Positions 33,800 through 43,407 of a stretch of 64,000 bases of DNA are shown here, in pieces. Made by a program: the position numbers and the translations under genes. How positions within the stretch are numbered: position 1 is the stretch's first letter; each line of letters opens with the position of its first letter. A model generated the notes under the pieces. The model ran no database searches, was not told the DNA's origin, and saw only the letters and a list, made by a program, of their open reading frames with translations. Source of the stretch: Bacteroidota bacterium (GTDB lineage: Bacteria > Bacteroidota > Ignavibacteria > Ignavibacteriales > Melioribacteraceae); assembly GCA_023397505.1 (NCBI GenBank), contig JAEWUC010000001.1, positions 202,454-266,453 on the forward strand. The letters run 5' to 3'.

Positions 33800-35386
33800 A
33801 TGAAAAAGACATTAATCATTTTATTTGCGTTTGTATCATTTAACATCCTTGGGCAAAATTTACCCAAGAGTTATAGTTTGGATGAAGCCAAACTATCGAA
33901 GGCAAACGATGAGATTCAATCCAGCAATACTGTTGAAAGAATTGTTGTCAACGGCAATACGGTCTGGTTTGGTACGTCTCGCGGGTTAAGTAAAACAAAA
34001 GACAGCGGAAATTCATTTACGAATTTCTATAATGACGATGTATTCGGCACCGAAAGTATTTCTGCGGTCGGCTATTACGATGGTGCAGTCTGGGCAGCAA
34101 AATGGCATTCTGAAAAAATTTCAGGCAGTAATGTCCCAACCGGTGGCGGATTAGTTTATTCACTCAATGAAGGTGAGAACTGGGTTAAAATTGAACAGCC
34201 TATCGACGACCCCGGCGATTCTTCTATTGTTTACGGAATAAATAATATCCGTGCATTGCCCGTAACAGTTCCGCAGCAAAATTTTATTTACCAAATGGCT
34301 TTTACAAAAAACACAATTTGGATTGCAACATTTGCCGGGGGATTGAGAAAATCTACAAACATGGGGCAATCCTGGCAAAGAGTTATTTTGCCGCCGGATA
34401 ATCTGGATTCTATAAAACCTTCCGATCAACTTAATTTTTCTTTGCAGCCGCAAGCCGGTAATTTCGGGAAAGAGTCACATTTAAATCATAGAGTGTTTTC
34501 GGTTGTCGCTGTTGATGATGATACACTTTACGTAGGTACTGCAGGCGGAATAAATAAAAGTATAGACGGAGGTATAAGCTGGGTAAAGTTTAATCATGCA
34601 AATCAAAGTAAACCGATATCCGGCAATTTTATTTGGACAATGAAATACAACAGAGCAGATAACTCATTGTGGGCTGCTACGTGGAAAGCCGAAGGGCAAT
34701 CAGAATATTATGGAATAAGCGTTACTCGCGACGGAGGCAAATCATGGAATGTCTTTTTACCCGATGAAAAAACTCACGACGTTGCTTTCAATTACATTGG
34801 AACTGCACCAAATCTTTCTGCAGACGATGTTTTTGCTGCTACAGAAAATGGGTTGTTCCGTTCAAATAACTACGGCAATACTTGGTTATTATCCCCGACG
34901 ATAGTTGATCAAAAAACGAGTTTTAGATTAACTACAAATAAATTTTTAGCCGTTGAATCTCAAAAACTTTCTGCCAATGAGTTTAATGTATGGAGCGGAA
35001 CAGATACAGACGGTTTGATTAAATATTTTGACAACACCGGGACCTGGAATGGAGATTGGACTATCTTTCTAAAATCAGGAAATAAAATTAATACGGGAGA
35101 AACTTTTGCTTTCCCGAATCCGTTTTCACCGGGTAATGAAGTAGTGAAAATTAAATACAACAACGTTAATTCGTCTTCGGACGTTACTATAAGAGTTTTT
35201 GATTTTGGTATGAATCTAGTTCGCACTATCATTCAGAATGCATCACGAGCAACAAATGACAATCAAATTGAAATATGGGACGGCAAGGACGAAAACGGCA
35301 AGATTGTTCCCAACGGAGTTTATTTTTACCGCGTAGATATTGGTTCGGATGAACCTATGTTCGGTAAAATTATGGTATTAATGTAA
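33800..35386 (+). CDS. Exported BNR-type propeller protein with C-terminal sorting/FlgD-like domain
   Basis: A 528-residue protein with signal peptide (1-18, ending NILGQ). Several propeller blades follow, each with a BNR/Asp-box-like SxDxGxxW pattern: TKDSGNSFTNF, SLNEGENWVKI, STNMGQSWQRV, SIDGGISWVKF, TRDGGKSWNVF and SNNYGNTWLL. The last 95 residues (FAFPNPFSPGNEVVKIKYN ... GKIVPNGVYFYRVDIG) resemble the FlgD Ig-like and type A sorting domains used by the T9SS. It is therefore likely a surface or secreted protein. Ligand unknown. It is followed after 12 bases by two PorV-like genes. Confidence 0.8.
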   Translation: MKKTLIILFAFVSFNILGQNLPKSYSLDEAKLSKANDEIQSSNTVERIVVNGNTVWFGTSRGLSKTKDSGNSFTNFYNDDVFGTESISAVGYYDGAVWAAKWHSEKISGSNVPTGGGLVYSLNEGENWVKIEQPIDDPGDSSIVYGINNIRALPVTVPQQNFIYQMAFTKNTIWIATFAGGLRKSTNMGQSWQRVILPPDNLDSIKPSDQLNFSLQPQAGNFGKESHLNHRVFSVVAVDDDTLYVGTAGGINKSIDGGISWVKFNHANQSKPISGNFIWTMKYNRADNSLWAATWKAEGQSEYYGISVTRDGGKSWNVFLPDEKTHDVAFNYIGTAPNLSADDVFAATENGLFRSNNYGNTWLLSPTIVDQKTSFRLTTNKFLAVESQKLSANEFNVWSGTDTDGLIKYFDNTGTWNGDWTIFLKSGNKINTGETFAFPNPFSPGNEVVKIKYNNVNSSSDVTIRVFDFGMNLVRTIIQNASRATNDNQIEIWDGKDENGKIVPNGVYFYRVDIGSDEPMFGKIMVLM

Positions 35387-35398
35387 AACCAAATCGGG

Positions 35399-36403
35399 AT
35401 GAAAAAATTGAAAAATATAATTTTATTATTAGCGGTTTTATGTTCGGCTGTTCTTGCACAGCCCGAATATTCTGAAATCGGCAGTATGCCCGGTGCGTTT
35501 AGCAGGATGGGATTCGGTGCAAGAGGAATGGGAATGGGCAATGCGTTGTCATCGGTTAAAGATGGAAACATATCAACATATTATAACCCGGCGCTCGCTG
35601 CATTTCAAGAAGGAAATTTATTTCAAACATCTTATTCATTTTTATCTTTGGACCGTTCGCTAAACTTTGTGAACTTTGGAAGAAAATTTGAACTTGGTAC
35701 AAAACAGATGCCCGACGGCACAACTAAACCCCGATCAATAGCCGGTGTAAATATCGGATTGATAAATGCAGGCGTTTCAGATATCGGAGCGTACGATAAT
35801 CAAGGTAATAAATATGATGATTTATCAACTTCAGAAAACCAGTTTTATGTTGCTGTGTCAAATAGATTTTCCGATAAACTTGCAATAGGAATCGCGTTTA
35901 AGTTTTATTATTACAAACTATATGAAGAAGTAACTTCCACAGGGCTTGGTTTTGACCTCGGCGCTTTGTACAGCTTTAACGACGCTCTAACTTTTTCGTT
36001 TATGCTTTCGGATATAAACAGCAAATACAATTGGGATACGGGAAAGATTTATGGTCAGAGTGGAAAAATCACAAAAGACAAATTCCCGCTTCTTAAGAAA
36101 TTCGGTGCTTCGTATAATTTTAAAGAACAGAAAATAATTGCTGCCTTGGAAATTGAAAGCAGCAATGCGGGCACAAATTTTTTACGCGGCGGTGCCGAAT
36201 ACAATATTTATACTGATCTGTTTCTCCGTGCAGGCTTTGATAAATTTAATTTGAGTAATTCCGATTTTCCTATTCGTCCTTCATTCGGATTCTCGTATTT
36301 TTACAATGTAGCTTCTTACAAACTAGGGGTTGATTACGCTTTTGTAATTGAACCTTATTCATCAAGCGATCAACATATTGTTGGCATAAATTTTAATTTC
36401 TGA
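35399..36403 (+). CDS. PorV/PorQ family outer-membrane protein (first of a tandem pair)
   Basis: A 334-residue protein with signal peptide (1-20, ending VLAQ). The N-terminal block AFSRMGFGARGMGMGNALSSVKDGNISTYYNPALAAFQEGN is the family signature of PorV/PorQ (UPF0164). The rest consists of antiparallel beta strands ending with GINFNF, as in FadL-type barrels. In Porphyromonas, PorV shuttles T9SS cargo to the attachment complex. The gene follows a cargo-like propeller protein by 12 bases and precedes a paralogue by 4 bases. Confidence 0.82.
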   Translation: MKKLKNIILLLAVLCSAVLAQPEYSEIGSMPGAFSRMGFGARGMGMGNALSSVKDGNISTYYNPALAAFQEGNLFQTSYSFLSLDRSLNFVNFGRKFELGTKQMPDGTTKPRSIAGVNIGLINAGVSDIGAYDNQGNKYDDLSTSENQFYVAVSNRFSDKLAIGIAFKFYYYKLYEEVTSTGLGFDLGALYSFNDALTFSFMLSDINSKYNWDTGKIYGQSGKITKDKFPLLKKFGASYNFKEQKIIAALEIESSNAGTNFLRGGAEYNIYTDLFLRAGFDKFNLSNSDFPIRPSFGFSYFYNVASYKLGVDYAFVIEPYSSSDQHIVGINFNF

Positions 36404-36407
36404 GAAT

Positions 36408-37304
36408 ATGAAAAAATTATTATTACTCATTCTTATATCAACCGGCGGTTTGTGTGCGCAGACTGCCGGTAATTCCGGTTTATCGTTTTTGAAACTCGGT
36501 TTTGGCGCGCGTAATATTGCCATGAGCGATTTGGGTGTTGTTGCGGTAAATGATTTATCATCACTTAATTATAACCCGGCTTTATTAAGAGAAAACATAA
36601 AACAGCAGTTTTCTTTTACTCATAATTCTTTATTCCAAGATTTAAGTTCCGAAATGTTTGCCGGAAGTTTTTCTCTTTTTAATATGCCTTTTGCTGTTGG
36701 AGTGAATACTACATCGGTCGATAATATCGAGATAAGAACAAAACCAGGCGAACCGGACGCTACTTTCAACGCAAATTATTTTACAGCTAGTATTTCTACC
36801 GCATTAAATATTTATGAAAATTTGAACGGCGGCGTTTCTATAAAATATCTTTATGAAAGTATGTACTCGGATGATGCAACAGGATTAGCGTTTGATCTTG
36901 GTTTAAGTTACAGGGGATTGATTGAAGGAATGTCGTTCGGCGTTACCTTAAGAAACATCGGAAGTATGAATGATTTGAGAAACGAGAATACAAAACTACC
37001 GACGGATTTTCGTGCAGGCGCGGCATATTCATTTGGCTTGGAACAAGTGAATTTAGCTTTTACTACTCTAGCCGGAATTCAAAAATACACGGATACGGAC
37101 GATATGCATCTCCACGTTGGCGGCGAAGCGGTTTATAACAATTTCTTCTCCGTTCGTCTTGGTTATATGAGCGGTTACGATGCTAAAAACATTACCGCCG
37201 GTTTTGGTCTATTATGGAAAAGTCTGAATATCGATTATGCTTATGTTCCGGTTAAGTATGGCTTAGGCGATTCGCATATTTTCTCTTTCACTTATACATT
37301 TTAA
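36408..37304 (+). CDS. PorV/PorQ family outer-membrane protein (second of a tandem pair)
   Basis: A 298-residue protein with signal peptide (1-17, ending LCAQ). The N-terminal block GLSFLKLGFGARNIAMSDLGVVAVNDLSSLNYNPALLREN is again the PorV/PorQ signature, and it ends with beta strand SFTYTF. It is a paralogue of the gene just upstream (4 bases), but shorter and clearly diverged. In the context of a lipoprotein and a propeller protein, the pair may serve as dedicated shuttle and attachment proteins for one secreted cargo. Confidence 0.82.
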   Translation: MKKLLLLILISTGGLCAQTAGNSGLSFLKLGFGARNIAMSDLGVVAVNDLSSLNYNPALLRENIKQQFSFTHNSLFQDLSSEMFAGSFSLFNMPFAVGVNTTSVDNIEIRTKPGEPDATFNANYFTASISTALNIYENLNGGVSIKYLYESMYSDDATGLAFDLGLSYRGLIEGMSFGVTLRNIGSMNDLRNENTKLPTDFRAGAAYSFGLEQVNLAFTTLAGIQKYTDTDDMHLHVGGEAVYNNFFSVRLGYMSGYDAKNITAGFGLLWKSLNIDYAYVPVKYGLGDSHIFSFTYTF

Positions 37305-37408
37305 TTAAATAGGAAATTTGAAAAATCATTTCAGAAATCAATTCGCACTTAACTGCAAATTGACTATTTTTAGCGAGTCCTTTTTGTTAATTCTTGTACA
37401 GAGCTAAA

Positions 37409-38371
37409 ATGGAAATAATCAAATACTCCGAAGAATGGAAAGAAAAGTGGGACCGTTTTGTTCTTGATTCGAACAACGGTACAATGTTTCACCTGCAAAA
37501 ATTTTTTGATTATCACACTCCCGGCAAATTCAAATTCGATCACTTAATATTTCTGGATAAAGGAAATATAAAAGCGCTTCTTCCCGGCACAATTACGAAA
37601 GAAAATATTTTTGAATCGCCGGTGGGAGCGAGTTACGGATCAATTGTTACAAAGGATATAAAATTTGCCGACGCAATGGATGTTGTCTCGCTGCTGCTTG
37701 ACTATTGTAGGAAGAACGGAATTAAAGGATTGGAATTAACCGCCGCACCAATGGTTTATGAAAATCATCCTAATCAAAATTTAGATTTTGCGATGTTGTG
37801 GCAAGGATTTAATTACTCTCTTCATTACATATCGAGCGCAATAAAACTTGATAAAGATACAGATATACTTGAAAGATTTTCACCAACCGTCCGCCGCAAT
37901 GTTCGTAAAACGATGAAGGATTTTAATCTTCGAGTTGAAATCAACGAACGTTATGATGAATTTTACCCGATACTAATCGAGAACAAATCGCGCCATAATG
38001 TTAAGCCAACACATTCATATGAAGATCTGCTGAAGTTGAAAGAACTTATGCCTGAGCGTTTGAAATTGTATATGGTTTATCTTAAAGATAAACCTATCGG
38101 CGGCTCGCTGATGTTTTATCCCAATAAAAATGTTGCTTTATGTTTTTACAACATGCTTCTTTATGATTATGCCGAGTACAAACCCATTCAACGCGTAATG
38201 TATGATGTTGTAAAAGATTCTACAAAGAACGGGTACGGCTATGTAGATATCGGGGTTTCGCAGGATACAAAAGCTGCAAACCCTATGACACCGAGTATGA
38301 ACTTAATCGAATTCAAAGAAAAATTCGATGCAAAAACTATTATGCGCAACACTCTTTCAATTAAATTGTAA
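37409..38371 (+). CDS. FemAB/GNAT-like aminoacyl- or acyltransferase
   Basis: A 320-residue protein from the ATG at 37409 (a TTG at 37394 is in frame but less likely). It has the two-half GNAT arrangement of FemAB-like proteins: the N-terminal half begins EIIKYSEEWKEKWDRFVLDSNNGTMFHLQKFFDYH, and the C-terminal half includes KDKPIGGSLMFYPNKNVALCFYNML, then a helix-turn. Homologues add amino acids to peptidoglycan or acyl groups to envelope sugars. Three envelope genes run together here (this gene, GT4 and GT9). Its substrate is not identified. Confidence 0.72.
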   Translation: MEIIKYSEEWKEKWDRFVLDSNNGTMFHLQKFFDYHTPGKFKFDHLIFLDKGNIKALLPGTITKENIFESPVGASYGSIVTKDIKFADAMDVVSLLLDYCRKNGIKGLELTAAPMVYENHPNQNLDFAMLWQGFNYSLHYISSAIKLDKDTDILERFSPTVRRNVRKTMKDFNLRVEINERYDEFYPILIENKSRHNVKPTHSYEDLLKLKELMPERLKLYMVYLKDKPIGGSLMFYPNKNVALCFYNMLLYDYAEYKPIQRVMYDVVKDSTKNGYGYVDIGVSQDTKAANPMTPSMNLIEFKEKFDAKTIMRNTLSIKL

Positions 38372-38376
38372 CAGGC

Positions 38377-39501
38377 ATGGGGAAATCTAAAAAAGTCTGC
38401 ATGGCTTTTCTCGGTAATCCTCTTCACGATTCGCGCATAACTAATCTTACAAACTCTTTACGTTACGACGGATACCGTGTTTTGTGTATCGGCTTCGACT
38501 GGTTCATAAATCCTAAAGATTATGAAGATGACTATTTCAAAGTATTTAAACTTGTCAAAGGTAAAATTCGATTATTTTTCTATCTGAAATTTTCATTTAA
38601 GTTGTTTAAAGAACTTTTTAAAACACATGCAGATTTATATATCGCCGAAGATTTTTATACGCTCCCTTTAGTTACAATTATTGCGAAAGTAAAAAAATCA
38701 AAAGTATACTATAACAGCCGCGAGCTTTATGCATTCCTCGGCGGACTTCGAAACCGCCCTTATCTTCAAAAACTTGTAAAGGCAATTGAGCAATATTTTA
38801 TTAAGAAAGTTGAGCTGGTTTTAACTACCGGAGAAATGGATTCTGCATTTCTCGAAAAATTTTACGGAATAAACAACACTCTTGTAATACGAAATATTCC
38901 GTTGTTCCAAAAACCAACCCGTAAAATTGATTTTAGAAAAGAGTACGGAATTCCCGACAACAAAATTATTTTGTTATATCAAGGAGTTCTTTTGGAAGGG
39001 CGGGGAATACCGTTAATAATGCGTGCGATGTGCCAAGTTGGAAATTCGGTTTTGTTAGTTCTCGGCGACGGCGAACAAAAACATAATTTCCAAAAACTTG
39101 CAGCTGAACTTGGCGTTAACGATAGAATTATTTTTGCAGGTACAATTCAACAAAGTGAATTAATTAATTATACAGCCGGTGCAGATATCGGTTTGTCATT
39201 AATTGAAAATATAAGTGTCAGTTATTACCACGCACTTCCTAATAAATTGTTTGAATATATTATGGCGGGTTTGCCGGTGCTTTCGAGTGATCTTCCTCAA
39301 ATGAAGAAAATTATTGATGATTACAAAGTAGGCGAAGCTATTGATATTACAAATGAAAACAACATTGTTGATTCCTTGAAAAATTGGGAAACAAATCCTG
39401 AAGTAATTGCTAAGTATAAAATTAATTGTATCTATGCGGCAAGGGAATTGAATTGGCAGGCGGAATATGAAAGAACAAAAACTAAGTTGTTGAATTTTTG
39501 A
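38377..39501 (+). CDS. Glycosyltransferase family 4-like protein
   Basis: A 374-residue GT-B fold protein. The N-terminal half starts KKVCMAFLGNPLHDSRITNLTNSLRYDGYRVLCIGFDW. The nucleotide-sugar half has ILLYQGVLLEGRGIPLIMRAM, LLVLGDGEQKHNFQKLAAELGVNDRIIFAG, and a GT4-like EX7E region around HALPNKLFEYIMAGLPVLSSDLPQMKKII. It has no membrane segment. It is 5 bases after the FemAB-like gene, and its stop overlaps the GT9 start, indicating one envelope-glycan operon. Sugar and acceptor are unknown. Confidence 0.85.
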   Translation: MGKSKKVCMAFLGNPLHDSRITNLTNSLRYDGYRVLCIGFDWFINPKDYEDDYFKVFKLVKGKIRLFFYLKFSFKLFKELFKTHADLYIAEDFYTLPLVTIIAKVKKSKVYYNSRELYAFLGGLRNRPYLQKLVKAIEQYFIKKVELVLTTGEMDSAFLEKFYGINNTLVIRNIPLFQKPTRKIDFRKEYGIPDNKIILLYQGVLLEGRGIPLIMRAMCQVGNSVLLVLGDGEQKHNFQKLAAELGVNDRIIFAGTIQQSELINYTAGADIGLSLIENISVSYYHALPNKLFEYIMAGLPVLSSDLPQMKKIIDDYKVGEAIDITNENNIVDSLKNWETNPEVIAKYKINCIYAARELNWQAEYERTKTKLLNF

Positions 39502-40514
39502 TGCCGAAGCAGAAAAGGATATTAATTGTACGACCAGACCGCATCGGCGATGTAGTTTTATCAACTCCATTACCTCGGGAAATTAAAAAAACATTTCCCG
39601 GTAGTTTTGTAGCTGTACTCGTCCGGAAATACACACAAGATATTTATATCAATAATCCAAATGTCGATAAAATTATTCTTATTGACGATGGTGATAATTC
39701 ATATAAATCTTTTTTTAGAAAAGTTAAAGAATTCCGCAGTTATAAATTCACGCATTCTTTAACACTGCTTCCAACGGAAAGATTGAATTACTTATTATTC
39801 TTTGCCGGAATACCATATCGCGTTGGAGTCGGACATAAGTTTTACCAGTTTATAACATTTACAAAATATGTGTCGCGCAATAAATATATCCCTTTACGTC
39901 ATGAAGCAGATTATTGTATGGACCTCGCGCGAAAAATTGGTGTGCAGACCGGTGACCTTTCAACAGAAATATTTTTGACAGACATAGAGCGAATAATTGT
40001 TTCGGGAAAAAGGGATCAATATTTAAATGGTAAGAAATATTTAATTGGTATTCATACATCAAGCGGAAACTCCGCCCCTAATTGGTCAATTAAATCTTAC
40101 AAGGAATTAATAGAAAAATTATCCGGCAGAGAAGATGTACAGGTAGTTGTAACCGATGATAAAATACATGATGAAATAAAAAATATTAAGAATGTTTTGT
40201 GTCCAAATGTTGGTTTAAAACTGCGCGAGTCATTTCTAAATTTTGCAGCGTTGGATTTATTAATTTCCGCTAGTACGGGGCCCATGCATATTACTGCAGC
40301 ATTGAAGGTAAAAACACTATCAATGTTTTGCCCGATGACCGCCTGCTCGCCAAAGTTGTGGGGACCAAAAGGAAATGAAAGTATGATTGTTCTTCCAGAT
40401 GACAACTACTGTAATTCCGTTTGCCCCGGTGATCCCAAGAAATGTACATTCGAAGGCGAGGGCGGAATTACTGTTGAAAAAATAATTGCAGAAGTTGAAA
40501 AGGAATTGATTTGA
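39501..40514 (+). CDS. Glycosyltransferase family 9 (heptosyltransferase-like)
   Basis: A 337-residue protein whose ATG at 39501 overlaps the preceding stop (TGATG). The GT9 signature ILIVRPDRIGDVVLSTPLPREIKKTFP stands at the N-terminus. The C-terminal half has GIHTSSGNSAPNWSIKSYKELIEKL and LLISASTGPMHITAALKVKTLSMF. GT9 enzymes add heptose or similar sugars to LPS core. The last gene of the envelope cluster, it is followed by the SRP RNA gene. Confidence 0.87.
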   Translation: MPKQKRILIVRPDRIGDVVLSTPLPREIKKTFPGSFVAVLVRKYTQDIYINNPNVDKIILIDDGDNSYKSFFRKVKEFRSYKFTHSLTLLPTERLNYLLFFAGIPYRVGVGHKFYQFITFTKYVSRNKYIPLRHEADYCMDLARKIGVQTGDLSTEIFLTDIERIIVSGKRDQYLNGKKYLIGIHTSSGNSAPNWSIKSYKELIEKLSGREDVQVVVTDDKIHDEIKNIKNVLCPNVGLKLRESFLNFAALDLLISASTGPMHITAALKVKTLSMFCPMTACSPKLWGPKGNESMIVLPDDNYCNSVCPGDPKKCTFEGEGGITVEKIIAEVEKELI

Positions 40515-40550
40515 AGATTCACCAAAATTTTTTCCTCTAAAAAAAATCCA

Positions 40551-40558
40551 TATATTAG
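40551..40558 (+). promoter_or_regulatory. Putative -7 promoter element of the SRP RNA gene
   Basis: TATATTAG is one base off TAnnTTTG and lies 12 bases before the RNA 5' end, which is a fitting distance. Confidence 0.4.
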
Positions 40559-40570
40559 CAACCCAAATTT

Positions 40571-40665
40571 TGCCAGGCTCCGATCGGCAAGTGAATACCC
40601 AATCCCGTCAGGTCCGGAAGGAAGCAGCGGTCAGTATTTTTCTTGGGTGATCGGTAAGTCTGGCA
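40571..40665 (+). ncRNA. ffs: Signal recognition particle RNA (4.5S-type)
   Basis: The hallmark tetraloop region of SRP RNA, GTCAGGTCCGGAAGGAAGCAGC, is read at about 40607-40628 (22 bases, with the GGAA loop and the asymmetric internal loop). The flanks TGCCAGGCTCCGATCGGCAAG and TGATCGGTAAGTCTGGCA fold back on each other, giving a small hairpin of about 95 nt. This RNA binds Ffh to target proteins to the membrane. A T-rich stretch after 40665 could end transcription. The ends are estimated from the pairing. Confidence 0.93.
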
Positions 40666-40711
40666 TTTTGTTTTAAATGATTATCCCAACCCCTAAGCCG
40701 ATGGTTTTTAC

Positions 40712-40719
40712 TATATTCG
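40712..40719 (+). promoter_or_regulatory. Putative -7 promoter element of the lytic transglycosylase gene
   Basis: TATATTCG is one base off TAnnTTTG, 20 bases before the ATG at 40739. No clear upstream box. Confidence 0.35.
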
Positions 40720-40738
40720 CACAAAAAGATTTGAGTTT

Positions 40739-41692
40739 ATGAACAATAAAAAAATTTTTATATGGGTAGGAGTTTCGTTAATTGTTTTTCTTTCACTCTC
40801 CGCAGTGGTAATGAGTTATTTAGCTTTCAAAGAGAGAAATAAACAGCAAACTGTAATTATTAAATCCGAACCACCGGCATACAAAGTATTTATTCCTCAA
40901 GTTCCCCAAGAAATGGAATTTTGCGGAGAGATGGTTCCATTAGATGATATTGACGTTCGTGAAAGAGTTGAAAGAGAATTAATTGTAAATGCACATTGGT
41001 ATTCAGCTACGATTTTATATCTGAAACGTGCAAACAGATGGTTCCCTGTAATCGAACCAATTTTAAAAAAATATGGTATCCCGGATGATTTTAAATACTT
41101 GGCGGTAATTGAAAGCGGATTATCGAATGTAGTTTCGCCCGCAGGCGCGGCTGGGTTTTGGCAGTTTATGGAACCGGCTGGAAAAAAACACGGGCTCGAA
41201 ATAAACAACGAGGTGGATGAAAGATATCATGTTGAAAAAGCAACAGTAGCCGCATGTAAATATTTAAAGGAATCGCATTTAAAATACAAAAGCTGGACTT
41301 TAAGCGCGGCATCATATAATTACGGATTAAACGGTATTGATAGGCAAATCGATAGGCAAAAAACAAATAATTACTATAATCTATACCTAAACGAAGAAAC
41401 CTACCGCTTTGTAGCGAGAATACTTGCGATAAAAGAAATTTTCGAAAATCCCTCAAAATTTGGTTTTGAGCTTAAACCGGAAGAATTGTACCCCGAAATA
41501 CCTTCAAAAAAGATAATGGTAAAAACTGGGATTGAGAATCTTGCGGATTTCGCAACGCAAAACGGTATTAATTATAAAATACTTAAAATTATGAACCCCT
41601 GGTTAAGGGATAAAACTTTGATTAATAAGTTCGGAAAAAGCTATACAATTCTAATTCCGGGAAGTGATGAATTTTTATTGGAAAATGAGTGA
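40739..41692 (+). CDS. Lytic transglycosylase (SLT/GH23 domain) with membrane anchor
   Basis: A 317-residue protein. An N-terminal membrane segment (about 7-28) anchors it. The SLT domain starts at about residue 105 with the catalytic Glu125 in YLAVIESGLSN, followed by AGAAGFWQFM and YHVEKATVAACKYL, YNYGLNGIDRQI. A C-terminal region (KIMVKTGIENLADFATQNGINYKILKIMNPWL) looks like a degenerate LysM. It resembles MltD and would cleave peptidoglycan glycan strands non-hydrolytically. It has its own promoter candidate. Confidence 0.88.
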   Translation: MNNKKIFIWVGVSLIVFLSLSAVVMSYLAFKERNKQQTVIIKSEPPAYKVFIPQVPQEMEFCGEMVPLDDIDVRERVERELIVNAHWYSATILYLKRANRWFPVIEPILKKYGIPDDFKYLAVIESGLSNVVSPAGAAGFWQFMEPAGKKHGLEINNEVDERYHVEKATVAACKYLKESHLKYKSWTLSAASYNYGLNGIDRQIDRQKTNNYYNLYLNEETYRFVARILAIKEIFENPSKFGFELKPEELYPEIPSKKIMVKTGIENLADFATQNGINYKILKIMNPWLRDKTLINKFGKSYTILIPGSDEFLLENE

Positions 41693-41732
41693 TTATTTTG
41701 AAATTACTCATAGACAAATGCACAATTTTTTT

Positions 41733-41740
41733 TATCTTTG
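41733..41740 (+). promoter_or_regulatory. Putative -7 promoter element of pyrG
   Basis: TATCTTTG matches TAnnTTTG exactly, 36 bases before the pyrG ATG. Confidence 0.45.
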
Positions 41741-41775
41741 AGTCCAAAATTTTCCAACCAAAATTTTGAATCGAC

Positions 41776-43407
41776 ATGCCCTTCAAGAAAAAAGTTAAGT
41801 ATATATTTGTTACCGGCGGAGTAGTATCCTCGCTTGGAAAAGGAATTACAGCTTCCTCAATAGGATTACTTTTAAAATTACGCGGTTACAGCGTTACAAT
41901 TCAGAAATTCGATCCATATATAAACGTTGACCCGGGTACGATGAATCCGTTTCAGCACGGTGAAGTTTATGTTACCGACGACGGCGCAGAAACAGATCTG
42001 GACCTCGGTCATTACGAGCGCTTTCTCGACGTTGACATGACACGCGCAAACAACACCACTACCGGGCAAGTTTATAATGAGGTAATAACAAAAGAACGCA
42101 GAGGAGATTTCCTCGGAGCTACGGTTCAAGTTATTCCGCACATCACCGATGAGATTAAAAGAAGAATGAAAGCCCTCGGCGAAACAGGTAAGTATGATAT
42201 AATTATTACTGAAATCGGCGGTACAGTTGGCGATATTGAAAGTCTTCCTTTTATTGAGGCGATGCGCCAAATAATGTTGGAGATTGGAAGAAAGAACGCG
42301 TTAAGCTTGCACGTTACTCTTGTTCCTTATATTCCTTCAGCCGGGGAAATGAAAACCAAACCTACGCAACACAGCGTTAAAAATTTATTGGAACTCGGCA
42401 TTCAACCAAACATTTTGGTCTGCCGCTCGGAAAATAAATTAGCGAAAGATATACGCGAGAAGATTGCATTATTTACAAACGTCTCTAAAAATTCAGTATT
42501 CTCAGCTTATGATTGTTCAACAATTTATGAAGTCCCGTTGGTTTTGCACGATCAAAATTTGGATAGAATTGTTCTTGAAAAATTAAAACTTCCCGATATA
42601 AATATACATCTTGACGATTGGAGTAATCTTGTCGAGCAGATTAAAAATCCTTCATCGACTGTTAAGATTGCAATATGCGGCAAGTATATTGAAAACAAAG
42701 ATGCATACAAAAGCATTTCCGAAGCTTTCGTTCATGCCGGTGCGGAAAATAATGTTAAAGTGAAAGCTGATTTTATTAGTTCCGAGGAGATTGAAGAGAA
42801 AGGTGCGGATAAAATATTGCCCGGATATGACGGTTTATTAATCCCCGGCGGTTTTGGAGAACGAGGAATCGAAGGTAAAATACAAGCTATTACTTATGCC
42901 CGCATAAATAAAATTCCATTCTTCGGAATTTGTTTGGGAATGCAGTGCGCCGTAATTGAATTTGCAAGAAACGTTTGCGGAATTAAAAAAGCTAATAGTG
43001 CGGAATTCGCGAAGAACAATAGCGCAAATGTAATTCATATAATGACGGAACAAATTAAGGTCAAAATTAAAGGCGCTTCTATGCGTCTTGGCGCTTACCC
43101 TTGTGTGATTCAGAAAAAAACTAAAGCTTTCGAAGCATACAAAAAACAGAAAATTTCCGAGCGCCACCGTCACCGCTTTGAAGTAAACAATAAATTCCGC
43201 GAAGTTATTGAGAAAAACGGGATGGTAATAAGCGGTATTTCACCCGATGAAAAACTTGTTGAAATGATTGAACTTAACGATCACCCGTGGTTTGTCGGTT
43301 GCCAATTTCATCCCGAGTTAAAATCTAGGGCAACTAATGCACATCCATTATTTAGGGAATTTGTAAAAGCGTCCTTTGAAAATACATTAAGGAAAAAATC
43401 AAATTGA
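41776..43407 (+). CDS. pyrG: CTP synthase
   Basis: A 543-residue two-domain enzyme. The synthase domain begins KYIFVTGGVVSSLGKGITASSIGLLLK, with KFDPYINVDPGTMNPFQHGEVYVTDDGAETDLDLGHYERF further on. The class I glutamine amidotransferase domain has the nucleophile in FGICLGMQCAV and the His-Glu of FHPEL. It makes CTP from UTP, ATP and glutamine. Length and motifs are standard. Its stop overlaps the TTG start of the following TPR gene. Confidence 0.98.
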   Translation: MPFKKKVKYIFVTGGVVSSLGKGITASSIGLLLKLRGYSVTIQKFDPYINVDPGTMNPFQHGEVYVTDDGAETDLDLGHYERFLDVDMTRANNTTTGQVYNEVITKERRGDFLGATVQVIPHITDEIKRRMKALGETGKYDIIITEIGGTVGDIESLPFIEAMRQIMLEIGRKNALSLHVTLVPYIPSAGEMKTKPTQHSVKNLLELGIQPNILVCRSENKLAKDIREKIALFTNVSKNSVFSAYDCSTIYEVPLVLHDQNLDRIVLEKLKLPDINIHLDDWSNLVEQIKNPSSTVKIAICGKYIENKDAYKSISEAFVHAGAENNVKVKADFISSEEIEEKGADKILPGYDGLLIPGGFGERGIEGKIQAITYARINKIPFFGICLGMQCAVIEFARNVCGIKKANSAEFAKNNSANVIHIMTEQIKVKIKGASMRLGAYPCVIQKKTKAFEAYKKQKISERHRHRFEVNNKFREVIEKNGMVISGISPDEKLVEMIELNDHPWFVGCQFHPELKSRATNAHPLFREFVKASFENTLRKKSN

